Of a stretch of DNA of 64,000 bases, positions 35,475-44,622 are shown one piece after another. This stretch comes from Paenibacillus sp. FSL M7-0420 (GTDB taxonomy: Bacteria > Bacillota > Bacilli > Paenibacillales > Paenibacillaceae), in NCBI RefSeq assembly GCF_038002345.1, contig NZ_JBBOCJ010000001.1:5890001-5954000 (forward strand), written 5' to 3'. A model generated the notes under the pieces. It saw only the letters and a list, made by a program, of their open reading frames with translations. It searched no databases and was not told the DNA's origin. Positions within the stretch are counted from its first letter, which is position 1. Each line of letters starts with the position of its first letter. Both the position numbers and the translations under genes were made by a program.

Positions 35475-35636
35475 ATGGACGTCAATGTCAACGCACAGGT
35501 CCGTGACCCGCGGGAGCATATCAATGAGGAGCCCCGCAACGATCTCGGTGATCTGCTGGCCGGTTTCTTCGGGATGACCGGCTTCATGACCGTGGTCTTC
35601 TTCGGAATGGTAATCATCAAGTATTTGTCCGAATAG
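35475..35636 (+). CDS. Small single-span membrane protein, 53 residues
   Basis: A short gene with a complete set of signals: a 17-bp-spaced promoter (35399-35427), AAGGAGGAA 7 nt before ATG 35475, and a strong terminator right after the TAG. The product has a charged, hydrophilic first half (MDVNVNAQVRDPREHINEEP) and one hydrophobic helix (about residues 27-48, with several Phe and Gly), ending KYLSE. The shape is that of Bacillales small membrane proteins, for example YqzM-like; I do not assign a family. Function unknown. Confidence 0.75.
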   Translation: MDVNVNAQVRDPREHINEEPRNDLGDLLAGFFGMTGFMTVVFFGMVIIKYLSE

Positions 35637-35651
35637 CTGCTAGCTGCAGTG

Positions 35652-35697
35652 TCCGGTATTCTTCGCCCAGGCCTGGGCGGGATGCCGGATTTTTTTT
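35652..35697 (+). terminator. Terminator after the 53-residue gene
   Basis: TCCGG...CGCCCAGG pairs with CCTGGGCG...CCGGA and is followed by eight T residues. Confidence 0.85.
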
Positions 35698-35803
35698 GCG
35701 TTCATTTTGCGATCCGTCAAGTGCCGTTAAGAATAACATAAATTTACAATTTAATAAAAAGAAAACACATTTTTGTTTCACAGGAGCCGTGTTACTCTGT
35801 ATG

Positions 35804-35817
35804 CGAAAGCGCTCTTA
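35804..35817 (+). promoter_or_regulatory. cre-like site upstream of the GH43 gene
   Basis: CGAAAGCGCTCTTA matches the cre consensus at 12 of 14 positions and lies 27 bp before the GH43 start, where a bound CcpA would block transcription or leader synthesis. Confidence 0.45.
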
Positions 35818-35843
35818 TACTCTATTTTGAGGAGGAAGGAAGA

Positions 35844-37217
35844 ATGAAAAAGCTTGTCAGCCTTGCTGTCGCAGGCTTGTTGGCTTCTGCGCTGTATTCC
35901 CCGGTATCGTTCGCTGACAACCCTGTTGTACAGACCATCTACACGGCAGACCCGGCCCCGCTTGTATACAATGATACGGTCTACCTGTACACCGGACATG
36001 ACGAAGACAACTCGACCTACTATACGATGAATGATTGGAGGGTCTACTCCTCCAAGGACATGGCGAACTGGACCGATCACGGGTCACCGCTATCCTACAA
36101 GGCGTTCAGCTGGTCGAGCGGAGAAGCCTGGGCCAGCCAGGTGATTGAGCGCAACGGCAAATTCTACTTTTATGTCACGGCAAAAAGCACTTCGCTCGGA
36201 CGGCCCGCCATCGGCGTCGCCGTTGCTAACAGCCCGACCGGCCCGTTCGTGGACGCTATCGGCAAACCGCTCGTCTCCAGCAGCTGGGGCGACATCGATC
36301 CTACGGTATATGTAGACAGTGACGGCCAGGCCTATCTCTACTGGGGGAATCCGACACTGAAGTATGTGAAGCTGAACCCGGATATGATCTCCTACAACCA
36401 GAGCACAGGGATTGTCCAGGTACCTATGACCACAGACAGCTTCGGTGTGCGAAACGGCAATGCTGACAGACCAACCCTCTACGAAGAAGGACCCTGGTTC
36501 TACAAACGCGGCAGCTTATACTACATGGTCTACGCCGCAAGCGGTATTCCAGAGAATATCGCCTATTCTACCAGCTCTTCGCCTACCGGCCCGTGGAAGT
36601 ACAGAGGGATCATTATGCCTACCCAAGGCGGGAGCTTCACGAATCACCCGGGCATCATCGACTTCAAAGGGCGCTCTTATTTCTTTTATCACAATGGCGC
36701 GCTGCCTGGCGGGGGCGGCTTTACCCGGTCAGTGGGGGTTGAGCAATTCACCTACAACGCGGACGGAAGCTTCCCGGTCATCAACATGACAACCGCCGGG
36801 CCGCAGCCCATCGCCACCCTTAACCCCTATGTCAGAACGCAAGCCGAGACCAGTGCATGGGCGGCCGGGGTAGAGACCGAGACCACCTCAGATACGGACG
36901 GGGGAATGAATGTCGGCTTCATCGATCACGGCGATTATCTCAAAATCAAAAATGTGAACTTCGGCGCCGGAGCTTCCGGCTTCGAGGCCCGGGTAGCGTC
37001 AGCAGGCAGCGGCGGTAATATTGAGCTGCGGCTGGACAGTCCGACAGGAACGCTAGTCGGCACCTGTGCAGTGCAGAATACAGGGGGCTGGCAGAGCTGG
37101 GTGACCAAGACCTGCACGGTCAGCGGGGCAAGCGGGACTCATGACCTTTACCTGAAATTCACAGGCGGCAGCGGATATTTGTTCAATATCAACTGGTGGA
37201 AATTCAGCCCCAGCTAA
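35844..37217 (+). CDS. Secreted glycoside hydrolase family 43 with CBM6 (arabinofuranosidase/xylan-acting)
   Basis: A 457-residue exported enzyme. A signal peptide (MKKLVSLAVAGLLASALYSP, cleaved near SFA-DN) leads into a five-bladed GH43 propeller (about 27-320). The three acidic catalytic residues are visible: the base Asp in TADPAPLVYND, the pKa-modulating Asp in GDIDPTVYVD and the acid Glu in LYEEGPWFYKRG. A CBM6 follows (about 330-457, from QAETSAWAAGVETE to INWWKF). The arrangement is that of XynD-type arabinoxylan arabinofuranohydrolases of Bacillus and Paenibacillus, so release of arabinose from xylan is the likely activity. GAGGAGG precedes the ATG. Confidence 0.9.
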   Translation: MKKLVSLAVAGLLASALYSPVSFADNPVVQTIYTADPAPLVYNDTVYLYTGHDEDNSTYYTMNDWRVYSSKDMANWTDHGSPLSYKAFSWSSGEAWASQVIERNGKFYFYVTAKSTSLGRPAIGVAVANSPTGPFVDAIGKPLVSSSWGDIDPTVYVDSDGQAYLYWGNPTLKYVKLNPDMISYNQSTGIVQVPMTTDSFGVRNGNADRPTLYEEGPWFYKRGSLYYMVYAASGIPENIAYSTSSSPTGPWKYRGIIMPTQGGSFTNHPGIIDFKGRSYFFYHNGALPGGGGFTRSVGVEQFTYNADGSFPVINMTTAGPQPIATLNPYVRTQAETSAWAAGVETETTSDTDGGMNVGFIDHGDYLKIKNVNFGAGASGFEARVASAGSGGNIELRLDSPTGTLVGTCAVQNTGGWQSWVTKTCTVSGASGTHDLYLKFTGGSGYLFNINWWKFSPS

Positions 37218-37243
37218 ATCCGGCTAACTCTTCACATAACAGT

Positions 37244-37284
37244 AAAAAGGGGCCCCAGCCATCACATCGACTGGGACCCTTTTT
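37244..37284. terminator. Bidirectional terminator between GH43 and dnaI
   Basis: AAAAAGGG-GCCCCAG pairs with CTGGG-ACCCTTTTT, with A/T runs on both sides, between convergent genes. Confidence 0.8.
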
Positions 37285-37291
37285 CTATTCA

Positions 37292-38251
37292 TTACCCTCT
37301 GGCCCTGCCGCGCTGGTTCTCCCCATGCAGCGGAATCACCTCTACGAACGGGGCAATCCGGTCCATCAGCCGCTGGCCCTTGTAGACCTCTTCCCCGTCC
37401 TTGCTGGTGATGCTGAGATGCTTCTCCAGCCCGTCCAGCGGATAATTCGAGGTATAGAAGGTCGGCTTACGGTTCATCCGGTAATTCAGAATCGCTCCGA
37501 GCACATGGTCACGCGCCCAGGGATTGAGATTCTCGGCTCCGATGTCGTCGAAGATGAGCAGATCACAATTCTTCATCGTATCGACCATTTCCTTCAGCTT
37601 TTGGTTATCCATCATAATCAGCTTCAGTTCCTCGATGAAATCCGGCATATAGACAATCACGCCGCTGTAGCCCGAGATCGCCAGCTCATGGAGCAGATAG
37701 CACATCAGGAAGGTTTTTCCGGTCCCGAAGCTGCCCTGCAAATAAATGCCCCGCGAAGTCAGGCCCTCTGCCCGCACTGTTGCTATATAGTCAAATATTT
37801 TGTTCACGGCTGAGGCCCGCCGGGGGTCCTTGCCCATAATATCCATCTCATCATATCCGCCGTTCAACACCCGCTCGTCCACATAGAAGCTGCGAATCCG
37901 CTTGCGGACATTATCCTGATTATCCTGTGCAATCTTCAGCTTGCACGGTGTCTTGCGCTCATACAGATCCGTTACACCATTAACCGTCTCTACGGTAAGC
38001 TTGCTGTAATGCCCCTGGAAATCATTCGGGCAATTCGCCAGGCCGGGGCAGTTCTTACAATGCCGGTCCTCTTCGACATACTGGTACAGACGGCTTAAGT
38101 GCAGCCGCAGCCGGGACTCGTCCAGCTCGGGATGCTCAGCCTGAAGCTCCTTGACCAGGGGATGGTTCAGCAGGGTCTGCTCCAGGTCACGGGAGCGCTG
38201 GCGCAGAGCGGGGTTGTTCATCGAACGCAGCACTTCGCCCATGGACTCCAT
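37292..38251 (-). CDS. dnaI: Primosomal protein DnaI (helicase loader)
   Basis: A 319-residue AAA+ protein that loads the DnaC replicative helicase at the origin and at restarted forks. The N-terminal zinc-binding domain shows HCKNCPGLANCPNDFQGH (three Cys and a His). The AAA+ part has Walker A GSFGTGKT (about 172-179), Walker B LLIFDDIGAE and a sensor-like FYTSNYPLDGL. The length equals the Bacillus protein (311). It lies 18 bp behind dnaB, as in Bacillus, and the pair should be co-transcribed. It ends against a bidirectional terminator. Confidence 0.95.
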   Translation of the reverse strand: MESMGEVLRSMNNPALRQRSRDLEQTLLNHPLVKELQAEHPELDESRLRLHLSRLYQYVEEDRHCKNCPGLANCPNDFQGHYSKLTVETVNGVTDLYERKTPCKLKIAQDNQDNVRKRIRSFYVDERVLNGGYDEMDIMGKDPRRASAVNKIFDYIATVRAEGLTSRGIYLQGSFGTGKTFLMCYLLHELAISGYSGVIVYMPDFIEELKLIMMDNQKLKEMVDTMKNCDLLIFDDIGAENLNPWARDHVLGAILNYRMNRKPTFYTSNYPLDGLEKHLSITSKDGEEVYKGQRLMDRIAPFVEVIPLHGENQRGRARG

Positions 38252-38269
38252 CGCTGCACCTCACTTTCT

Positions 38270-39820
38270 TCAGGGCGTTCTCAGAACGCCTTTTTTCTTG
38301 CTGGCCTTGATCTCGGCCGCTTTCTTCATCATCGCCGCGAATTCCTCTTCCGATACGGTTCCGGCGCTGCCGTCATCAAGCACAATCGGAATCTCCTGCT
38401 TGCCGGACCGCCCGCCGCTCTTCGTATATGAACGCGGACGGCTTCCCGTCGTGCCAGTGCCGGAGGAGGCGGAAGCCGCCCCCTTGCCCTTCACCTTGGA
38501 CTGGTCGCGGATATAGCGCACGGCCTTCTCGTAAGTATTCACCTGCTTCACCAGCATATTGGAGGCAATCGCCTCCACGAAGTTGCGGTTCATCCGCTGA
38601 TCGCCGCCGGAAGCTACCATCGTCATCAGATAATGGATCAGTACATTGATTACTTCACCGCTGAGCTTATAGTTCAGATCAATCTTCTCGAAAATATCCA
38701 TCAGCTGGCCCGGAACCACCCCTGGGAAGAACGTCTGCAATAGCCGTGTATAAGGCTCGTTGCGCAGCATCATATTATATTGGTGAATGTCGCATTTGGA
38801 CAGAAATTGCGGAGGGACTTCTACATAGAACTCCATTTCGACAGCCTGCTCCACCGGCACTGCGGAGGGATCACTCTCTTCCTCAGCGGCGGAGCGCAGT
38901 GACACTACCTTGGAGGCAGCAATCTCTCTTTTCTCCTGGCGCTTCCTATCCTGACGGAAATGCTGGCTCGCCTTGTACTGCAGCGTATCCAGAATCACCT
39001 CTCCGTCCGGCGTGAAGACATCATCCTCATCCAGCAGACGGCATACATCCTGCGGGCCAAGCTCGTATTTGCGGGCCACATAATTAATGACACCCATCTG
39101 GTTATGGTCAAAACGCAGCTTCTCAACATGCGCACGGTTCACCGATTCACGCGGGAAGCGCAGGATAATATCGCTGTAGGCTATATTCGAATCAGCGTCC
39201 TGGGTGGTGCCGGGCTGACGCACGGAGGCTACCTCGGCCAAGGCCTGCTCCAGCTCATAGTCGATGACATGGGTATTCAGCTCAAAAATATCATAAAAGG
39301 GCAGTGAAATATTCTCTTTCCCGAGCGACCGCCCGCTCCATTCCTCGGGTTCCCGGTGCCAGAACTGCTCACGCAGCGACAGCACAGCGAACTTGCCGAT
39401 CTTATCCCGGAGCAGCAGCGTCAGATGCTGGGTTGCAAAAAAATCAGCCGGCGACAGCGGCGGCATTAACTCGTATTCGTACATATAATCATCGTTCTCC
39501 GCGGCATACAGCCGGCAGGTCTGCAGCAGTCCCACCGCCTCCAGCCGGGAAGCCTGGTCTACCATATATTTACGGCCCTTCTCGTTGGGTTCAACGCCCA
39601 GGGTCATAAAGAGCCTGCGCTGCTGCTCCACACCGGAGTAACCGATAGATTCAGCCGGAATATGTTCGAACAGCAATCTGTACAGGCTGATGGCGAACGC
39701 GCCTACCATTGGCTGATAGACTGAGCCCAGCATACGTCCGTCCAGCTGGCTTAGACCGAATTCGCGGGACACGCAGTACCGGTGATGTTCAGTGAAATGA
39801 TGCAGGTTGCTCATACGCAT
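38270..39820 (-). CDS. dnaB: Replication initiation and membrane attachment protein DnaB
   Basis: A 516-residue Bacillales DnaB (not the helicase of Gram-negatives), which works with DnaD and DnaI to load helicase and tethers the origin to the membrane. The N-terminal DnaB/DnaD winged-helix domain and the DDBH2 domain (about 330-430) are followed by a Ser/Gly/Arg-rich stretch (KGKGAASASSGTGTTGSRPR) and a basic C-terminal tail. The start at ATG 39820 has GGGGGAGGT 8 nt upstream. The protein is somewhat longer than the Bacillus subtilis one (472), mainly from the C-terminal linker. Confidence 0.93.
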   Translation of the reverse strand: MRMSNLHHFTEHHRYCVSREFGLSQLDGRMLGSVYQPMVGAFAISLYRLLFEHIPAESIGYSGVEQQRRLFMTLGVEPNEKGRKYMVDQASRLEAVGLLQTCRLYAAENDDYMYEYELMPPLSPADFFATQHLTLLLRDKIGKFAVLSLREQFWHREPEEWSGRSLGKENISLPFYDIFELNTHVIDYELEQALAEVASVRQPGTTQDADSNIAYSDIILRFPRESVNRAHVEKLRFDHNQMGVINYVARKYELGPQDVCRLLDEDDVFTPDGEVILDTLQYKASQHFRQDRKRQEKREIAASKVVSLRSAAEEESDPSAVPVEQAVEMEFYVEVPPQFLSKCDIHQYNMMLRNEPYTRLLQTFFPGVVPGQLMDIFEKIDLNYKLSGEVINVLIHYLMTMVASGGDQRMNRNFVEAIASNMLVKQVNTYEKAVRYIRDQSKVKGKGAASASSGTGTTGSRPRSYTKSGGRSGKQEIPIVLDDGSAGTVSEEEFAAMMKKAAEIKASKKKGVLRTP

Positions 39821-39934
39821 CTGCGGTTACCTCCCCCTCTTCTATACCAAATCATATAGATTTCTATTCTATCACAAAACACCCGGCCGGAAATGTAAAA
39901 TAAAGATGAATTCTTGGGCTTTCTGGCGGAAAAG

Positions 39935-39973
39935 AAAAAAACGGCTCCCCCCATTACTGGAGACTAGCCGTTT
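39935..39973 (-). terminator. Terminator after the YuiB-like gene
   Basis: ACGGCT pairs with AGCCGT, with an inner CTCC/GGGG extension, and is followed by TTTTTTTC on the minus strand. Confidence 0.75.
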
Positions 39974-40000
39974 CTTGTTGTACCGCCCTTCAGGCAGCGC

Positions 40001-40297
40001 TTAGAACATCTTGTATCCGCCCAGCCGCAGCTTCTGAATCGTCCAGCCGCTCAGAACTGCCCCGGCAAGACCGGCTATGCCGGTAAGATAATCCACAATG
40101 TGGAAGGTAGAGAGGTGCTCCCATAGGGACATCGCGCTCCGGTCCCAGATGGAATAGACCACCACCGGAAGAATGACAATGACGAACAGATAGGCAGGGA
40201 ACCAGGTAGTCTTCATCAGCATGTTAAGAATGAAGCCAATGCCGAACATCATCACAAAGAATAAAACGGCCAGAACAAACACCGGAATAAAGCCCAT
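40001..40297 (-). CDS. YuiB-like small membrane protein
   Basis: A 98-residue protein with two or three hydrophobic segments: 3-25 (FIPVFVLAVLFFVMMFGIG), 30-48 (ending in PVVVYSIWDRS) and a weaker one near 67-83. The motif GIGFILNMLMKTTWFPAY resembles Bacillus YuiB, whose gene lies next to yumB/yumC; here the NADH dehydrogenase and YumC-type genes are also close, which supports the match. Function unknown. I start at ATG 40297; the longer in-frame TTG at 40339 lacks a good ribosome site. Confidence 0.65.
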   Translation of the reverse strand: MGFIPVFVLAVLFFVMMFGIGFILNMLMKTTWFPAYLFVIVILPVVVYSIWDRSAMSLWEHLSTFHIVDYLTGIAGLAGAVLSGWTIQKLRLGGYKMF

Positions 40298-40565
40298 CGT
40301 ACCGCCATCCCCTCTCTCTATAAAGAACCGCACACCCAAGCTTATATAATAGTAAGTTTACTAGAAAAAATGTAGCGAAGCAATGAACATTATCGTGCTA
40401 CATACCGGAATTCGCGTGAATGGGGGCCTCGGCGTTTGCTCTCTGCCGCCCGCTGCGCTACAATGCAAATAGCACCCGACCTATGTTCATACATATTTAA
40501 GGTATGCGGACAAAGAAGATTTTACGCGAGGATATTCCACCGATAACCTATAAGGAGTGAACAAC

Positions 40566-41324
40566 TTGAACGAAGCCGCTTTGACACTGGAAGGCTGGTA
40601 TGCGCTGCATGACTTCCGCTCGCTGAACTGGACAGCCTGGACGGCAGCCGATGACGAGGAACGGGCAGTGGCCCTGGAGGAGTTGCATGCCTTCATGCAG
40701 GAGTGGGGACCTGTCGAGGAAGCGAAGGAGGGCAGCTCTGCGGTCTATTCCATCGTGGGCCAGAAGGCTGATTTCGTGATGATGTTTCTGAGAGAGAGTC
40801 TGGAGGCGCTGAATGCGCTGGAGACCGCTTTTAACAAAATCGCCTTTGCCCAATATACAACGAAGGCCTATTCCTATGTGAGCATTGTTGAGCTCAGCAA
40901 CTACGCCGCAGGAGGAAGCGCCGGAGACGGCAGCGACCCGATGCAGAACCCGCATGTGGCTGCCCGGCTGAAGCCTGTACTGCCGCAAATGAAGCATATC
41001 TGCTTCTACCCGATGAACAAGAAGCGTGAGCTTGCCGACAACTGGTACATGCTGGATATGGAGAAACGCCGGGAGCTGATGTATTCGCACGGCCTGATCG
41101 GACGCGGCTACGCCGGCAAGGTGAAGCAGATCATCACCGGCTCCGTTGGCTTCGATGACTGGGAGTGGGGTGTGACGCTGTTCGCCGAGGATGCCCTGCA
41201 GTTCAAGAAGCTCGTCTACGAGATGCGCTTCGATGAAGTCAGCGCCCGCTACGGCGAGTTCGGCCCCTTCTATGTAGGCAACCTGCTGAACGAGGAATCG
41301 TTCGAGGAGATGCTGAAGCTGTAA
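40566..41324 (+). CDS. hemQ: Coproheme decarboxylase / haem synthase HemQ (chlorite-dismutase family)
   Basis: A 252-residue enzyme that converts coproheme to haem b with hydrogen peroxide, the last step of the Gram-positive coproporphyrin-dependent pathway. Family landmarks are seen: [15 protein letters not shown], the redox Tyr in [14 protein letters not shown], the proximal His in [14 protein letters not shown] and the WEWGVTLF strand. The start is decided by the ribosome site: AAGGAG at 40552-40557 overlaps the upstream GTG, but stands 8 nt from the TTG at 40566, so TTG is the likely initiator. It is a single gene; two hairpins follow. Confidence 0.93.
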   Translation: MNEAALTLEGWYALHDFRSLNWTAWTAADDEERAVALEELHAFMQEWGPVEEAKEGSSAVYSIVGQKADFVMMFLRESLEALNALETAFNKIAFAQYTTKAYSYVSIVELSNYAAGGSAGDGSDPMQNPHVAARLKPVLPQMKHICFYPMNKKRELADNWYMLDMEKRRELMYSHGLIGRGYAGKVKQIITGSVGFDDWEWGVTLFAEDALQFKKLVYEMRFDEVSARYGEFGPFYVGNLLNEESFEEMLKL

Positions 41325-41336
41325 GAGCATAAACGC

Positions 41337-41376
41337 AAATAGACCGCCCCCTCTAGCAAAGGTATGCGGTCTATTT
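41337..41376. terminator. Terminator between hemQ and the convergent hypothetical gene
   Basis: AAATAGACCGC pairs with GCGGTCTATTT. It is symmetric enough to act in both directions. Confidence 0.75.
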
Positions 41377-41429
41377 GTCGTATCCTGTTTGTCCGAGGCC
41401 TACCGCCCTTAAAAGCGGCTATTGCACCC

Positions 41430-41456
41430 GAGAGCCGTGTTGCAAGCACGGCTCTC
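41430..41456. terminator. Second hairpin in the hemQ intergenic region
   Basis: GAGAGCCGTG pairs with CACGGCTCTC across a 7-nt loop, followed by TTTG on the plus strand. Confidence 0.6.
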
Positions 41457-41498
41457 TTTGCATTGTACGTCTTTTCTGCTTCCACTATACCACACCGC

Positions 41499-41777
41499 TT
41501 ATGCCGAAGGCTCCTTATCGTCCTCGTCCGCTTCGTCCTCATCCCCGTCACGCAGACTCTCCAGATATTCAGCCGTCGCCCGGTCACGCGCGCGGCCCTT
41601 ATCCTTCAGGCGTTCGATGGCCGGGAGAATGAGAATATCGATTTCCTTCTGGATATTGTAGGCCAGATCATACCGCGTCTGATCCTCCAGATAAGAGCCT
41701 ACCTCAATCAGAGCATTATAGCGGTCCAGCTCCTCGCGCGTCAGCAGTCCGCGTACTTGCACGCTGCAGTGGCGCAT
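41499..41777 (-). CDS. Conserved hypothetical protein, translationally coupled to the NADH dehydrogenase gene
   Basis: A 92-residue helical, soluble protein beginning MRHCSVQVRGLLTREEL and ending in a very acidic tail (DGDEDEADEDDKEPSA). Its ATG (41775-41777) lies one base after the TAA of the NADH dehydrogenase gene, so translation coupling is likely. An in-frame start at 41849 would overlap that gene by 71 bp and reads a shadow sequence, so I rejected it. I do not recognise the family; there are no Cys clusters apart from one near the start. Confidence 0.65.
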   Translation of the reverse strand: MRHCSVQVRGLLTREELDRYNALIEVGSYLEDQTRYDLAYNIQKEIDILILPAIERLKDKGRARDRATAEYLESLRDGDEDEADEDDKEPSA

Positions 41778-41778
41778 C

Positions 41779-42972
41779 TTAGAGGAATCTTCCCTTCTTG
41801 AGGACGAGCGGTATGCCGCCGATGATGAGCAGGTAGCGCATATCGACAACCTTCTTCAGCTGCGCCGCTGTCCAGCCTTTGTATGTCTTATCGCCGACTA
41901 CGGCAATTCCCTGGCCTTTACCCAGCGAAGCTACGGTCCCCTTGTTGCTGAAGGCGAATTTCTTCGGCTGCTGGCTGCGGATGGCCGCTACCAGATTATG
42001 CGCGCAGCATTCTCCCTGCTGCATGGCAATCTGTGCCGTCGGCGGGTAAGGACGCCCTTCCGGGTTAATCATGAGGGAGCCGTCACCTATGATGAAGATG
42101 TTCTCATGTCCCGGAGCCCGCAGATATTCGTCTACCTTCACCCGTCCGCGCATCGCTTCGAAGCCGGCAGCCTCGATCAGACGGTTCCCGCGGATACCGC
42201 CGGTCCATACAATTGTGGAAGCCTTGATCTCTTCACCCGTGGCCAGAATCACGCCGCCAGGCAAGCATTCCTTGATCGCTACGCCCATCTTGAAGGTTAC
42301 ACCCTTCTTGGTGAGTACGGTCATGGCATGCTCAACCAGCTCAGGCGCGAACCCCGGCAGAGCCGTAGGCGCAGCTTCTATATTATAGATGTTGACCATG
42401 CTTGGATCGACATCAAATTCTTTGCATAGTGCAGGAATCCGGTCAGCCAGCTCCGCTACAAATTCAATCCCGCTGAAGCCCGCGCCGCCAATGACGAAGT
42501 TGATATGCTCCTGTGCATTATTCTCATTCTTGTATTTGGCGAACTGGTACTGGATATGCTCCCGGATCAGCCGCACAGAGTTGATGCTGCGGATGGTCAG
42601 CGCATATTTGTCGAGTCCCGGAATCCCGAACGTTTCAGGCTCACCGCCAAGGGCAATCACGAGGTAATCATACGAGAGCGTTCCGTCCTCCAGAATAACC
42701 TTCTTCTGCTGGGTGCGAATCTCCTGCACCGAGGATTTGACAAGATCGATCTTGAACTCATCGATTAATTTGGAGATAGACACGCGTGTATGCTCGATGC
42801 TGTCCGTGCCCGCTGCAGGCATATGCAGATGGGTCGTGAAATAGTGATATTCATGGCGGTTAACCAGAGTTACATCGGCTTCATTATAGTTCAAAGCTTT
42901 CTGCAGCCGCTGGGCGGTCAAAATCCCTCCATACCCCGCGCCTAGAATAACGATTTTGGGAATACTGCTCAT
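41779..42972 (-). CDS. Type II NADH dehydrogenase-like FAD oxidoreductase (YumB-like)
   Basis: A 397-residue membrane-associated NAD(P)H:menaquinone oxidoreductase of the pyridine nucleotide-disulfide oxidoreductase group. The FAD motif GAGYGG is at residues 11-16, the NAD motif GGAGFSGIE at about 161-169, and the FAD-binding IIGDGSLM near 295. No redox-active CxxC is present, as expected for NDH-2. Its C terminus (RYLLIIGGIPLVLKKGRF) is the amphipathic membrane-binding end. Bacillus YumB has the same neighbours (YuiB, YumC). The AT-rich 300-bp region upstream is shared with the divergent reductase gene. Confidence 0.88.
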   Translation of the reverse strand: MSSIPKIVILGAGYGGILTAQRLQKALNYNEADVTLVNRHEYHYFTTHLHMPAAGTDSIEHTRVSISKLIDEFKIDLVKSSVQEIRTQQKKVILEDGTLSYDYLVIALGGEPETFGIPGLDKYALTIRSINSVRLIREHIQYQFAKYKNENNAQEHINFVIGGAGFSGIEFVAELADRIPALCKEFDVDPSMVNIYNIEAAPTALPGFAPELVEHAMTVLTKKGVTFKMGVAIKECLPGGVILATGEEIKASTIVWTGGIRGNRLIEAAGFEAMRGRVKVDEYLRAPGHENIFIIGDGSLMINPEGRPYPPTAQIAMQQGECCAHNLVAAIRSQQPKKFAFSNKGTVASLGKGQGIAVVGDKTYKGWTAAQLKKVVDMRYLLIIGGIPLVLKKGRFL

Positions 42973-43272
42973 GTTCCGGCTCCTTCCAACAGGTGAATCT
43001 GTCTATGTGTTATTTTTTGTAAAAAAATCAGGTTTCTTTTGTGAATTTATACACTTAAATTCAGAAGAATTTCCAATAAAACTTAAAGGATTTCTAAAAT
43101 AACCATATCCATTGTAAACCTTAGTATCGTTTTAATCAAATATAATCATACAACAAAATGTCACATTTTTCATTGAAATCAAAGCCTTTGCAGGCAGGTG
43201 AGACTATGTTTATAATGAGTAGGTACGCTTGTATGGCAAATTGAAACTATCAACTCGGAGGTGTAATATTAC
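42973..43272. other. Divergent promoter region of the NADH dehydrogenase and YumC-type genes
   Basis: 300 bp, AT-rich, with no gene. One good promoter is visible on the plus strand (43188-43216). Confidence 0.6.
43188..43216 (+). promoter_or_regulatory. SigA-type promoter of the YumC-type gene
   Basis: TTGCAG and TATAAT with a 17-bp spacer, 57 bp before the GTG start. Confidence 0.65.
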
Positions 43273-44271
43273 GTGACATTAGAGCAAACCGTTCCTATGA
43301 GCGATCTGCTGATTATAGGCGGAGGTCCAGCCGGTATGTTTGCCGCTTTTTACGGCGGTATGCGCCAGGCTTCAGTAACCCTTATTGAGAGTATGCCCCA
43401 ACTCGGAGGGCAGCTTGCTGCTCTGTATCCTGAGAAATATATTTACGATGTCGCCGGCTTCCCCAAAATTACCGCACAGGAGCTGGTGGATAACCTGTCC
43501 CGGCAGATGGAGCTGTTCCAGTCCGATATCCGTCTGGAGGAGAAGGTCGTATCGGTTGTGAAGCAGGGTGAGCGCCATTTCACCGTCACCACTGACAAGG
43601 CTGAATATCACAGCAAAGCCATTATCATCACGGCAGGCGTAGGCGCATTTGAGCCGCGGCGTCTTGAGGTACCTGATGCACAGCGCTTCGAGAAAGCCAA
43701 CCTGCATTATTTCGTAAATGATCTGAATGCTTATAAGGATAAAAAGGTGCTGATTAGCGGCGGCGGCGATTCCGCTGTGGACTGGGCGCTGATGCTGGAG
43801 CCGATCGCTGAACAGGTAACCCTGATTCACCGCCGCGATAAATTCCGTGCGCATGAGCATAGTGTAGAGAATCTGATGGCCTCTAAGGTAAATGTGATTA
43901 CGCCGTCCGAGATCACTGAGCTTCACGGTGAAGAATTCATTACCAAGGTCACCTTGTCCCATATCAAGACCAAGGAAACTCAAGAAATCGAAGTAGACAG
44001 CGTTATTGTCAATTTCGGCTTTGTCTCCTCTCTGGGCCCGATTGCCGAGTGGGGAATCGGCATTGAGGGCAACTCCATTGTAGTTGACTCCCGCATGGAG
44101 ACCAGCATTCCGGGAATCTTCGCTGCTGGCGATATCACGACTTATCCGGGCAAGCTGAAGCTGATCGCTGTAGGATTCGGAGAAGCGCCGACAGCAGTCA
44201 ATAACGCCAAGGTGTATATTGATCCGGATGCGAAGCTGTCTCCGGGACACAGCAGTAATCTTAAGCTCTAG
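43273..44271 (+). CDS. Ferredoxin/flavodoxin-NADP+ reductase, thioredoxin-reductase-like (YumC type)
   Basis: A 332-residue flavoenzyme that moves electrons between NADPH and ferredoxin or flavodoxin. FAD motif [10 protein letters not shown] (about 14-23), NADPH motif [11 protein letters not shown] (about 161-171) and the second FAD contact [14 protein letters not shown] are clear, and the thioredoxin-reductase CxxC is absent, which defines the YumC-type FNR. The start is GTG 43273 with GGAGGTG about 10 nt upstream. It has its own promoter and ends before a hairpin terminator at 44299-44349. Confidence 0.92.
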   Translation: MTLEQTVPMSDLLIIGGGPAGMFAAFYGGMRQASVTLIESMPQLGGQLAALYPEKYIYDVAGFPKITAQELVDNLSRQMELFQSDIRLEEKVVSVVKQGERHFTVTTDKAEYHSKAIIITAGVGAFEPRRLEVPDAQRFEKANLHYFVNDLNAYKDKKVLISGGGDSAVDWALMLEPIAEQVTLIHRRDKFRAHEHSVENLMASKVNVITPSEITELHGEEFITKVTLSHIKTKETQEIEVDSVIVNFGFVSSLGPIAEWGIGIEGNSIVVDSRMETSIPGIFAAGDITTYPGKLKLIAVGFGEAPTAVNNAKVYIDPDAKLSPGHSSNLKL

Positions 44272-44298
44272 GTTGTCTATAACCTTATAGCCATAATA

Positions 44299-44349
44299 AA
44301 AGGGTATCCTTTCAGGTTGATTCCACCTCAACTTGAAAAGATACCCTAT
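44299..44349 (+). terminator. Terminator after the YumC-type gene
   Basis: AAGGGTATC...GTTGA pairs with CAAC...GATACCC, ending in TATTCC. It lies between convergent genes and may also serve sda. Confidence 0.65.
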
Positions 44350-44402
44350 TCCTTGATGCTTGCGGTTAATGAAGTCCAATGCTGCAGGATGTGCTCTGAT
44401 CT

Positions 44403-44546
44403 TTAATGAAGAACCGCATGGTCTGGAGAGTGTAAGTTCCGTTTGCGAATTTCAGCGAGAAGCAGGGCGATGAAATCATGCTCCAAATGCAGCTCTATCG
44501 CTCTGTGATAAGAGTCTAGCAGCATCTCATCCGACAATTCAACCAT
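44403..44546 (-). CDS. sda: Sporulation histidine kinase inhibitor Sda
   Basis: A 47-residue helical-hairpin protein. The sequence begins MVELSDEMLLDSYHRAIEL and continues DFIALLLAEIRKRNL, matching the Bacillus Sda pattern (LSDELLIESY..A..L..DFI.L...EI..R.L). Sda binds the dimerisation helices of KinA/KinB and blocks sporulation while replication has just started or is disturbed. AGGTGA lies 5 nt upstream of the ATG. The upstream 100 bp carry three perfect and at least two near-perfect DnaA boxes, consistent with the DnaA-driven expression known in Bacillus subtilis. Confidence 0.9.
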   Translation of the reverse strand: MVELSDEMLLDSYHRAIELHLEHDFIALLLAEIRKRNLHSPDHAVLH

Positions 44547-44622
44547 AACGTTCACCTACCTTTCCTTTATTTGGATCTGAATCTATCATAGCAAACTATC
44601 ATTATTCGAACAAGCGTTCTCA

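Noticed and set aside
43372..44379. A 335-codon open frame antisense to the YumC-type gene
   Set aside because: It is a shadow: the sense frame has full FAD/NADPH motifs and a ribosome site; the antisense product has no motif and no start signal.
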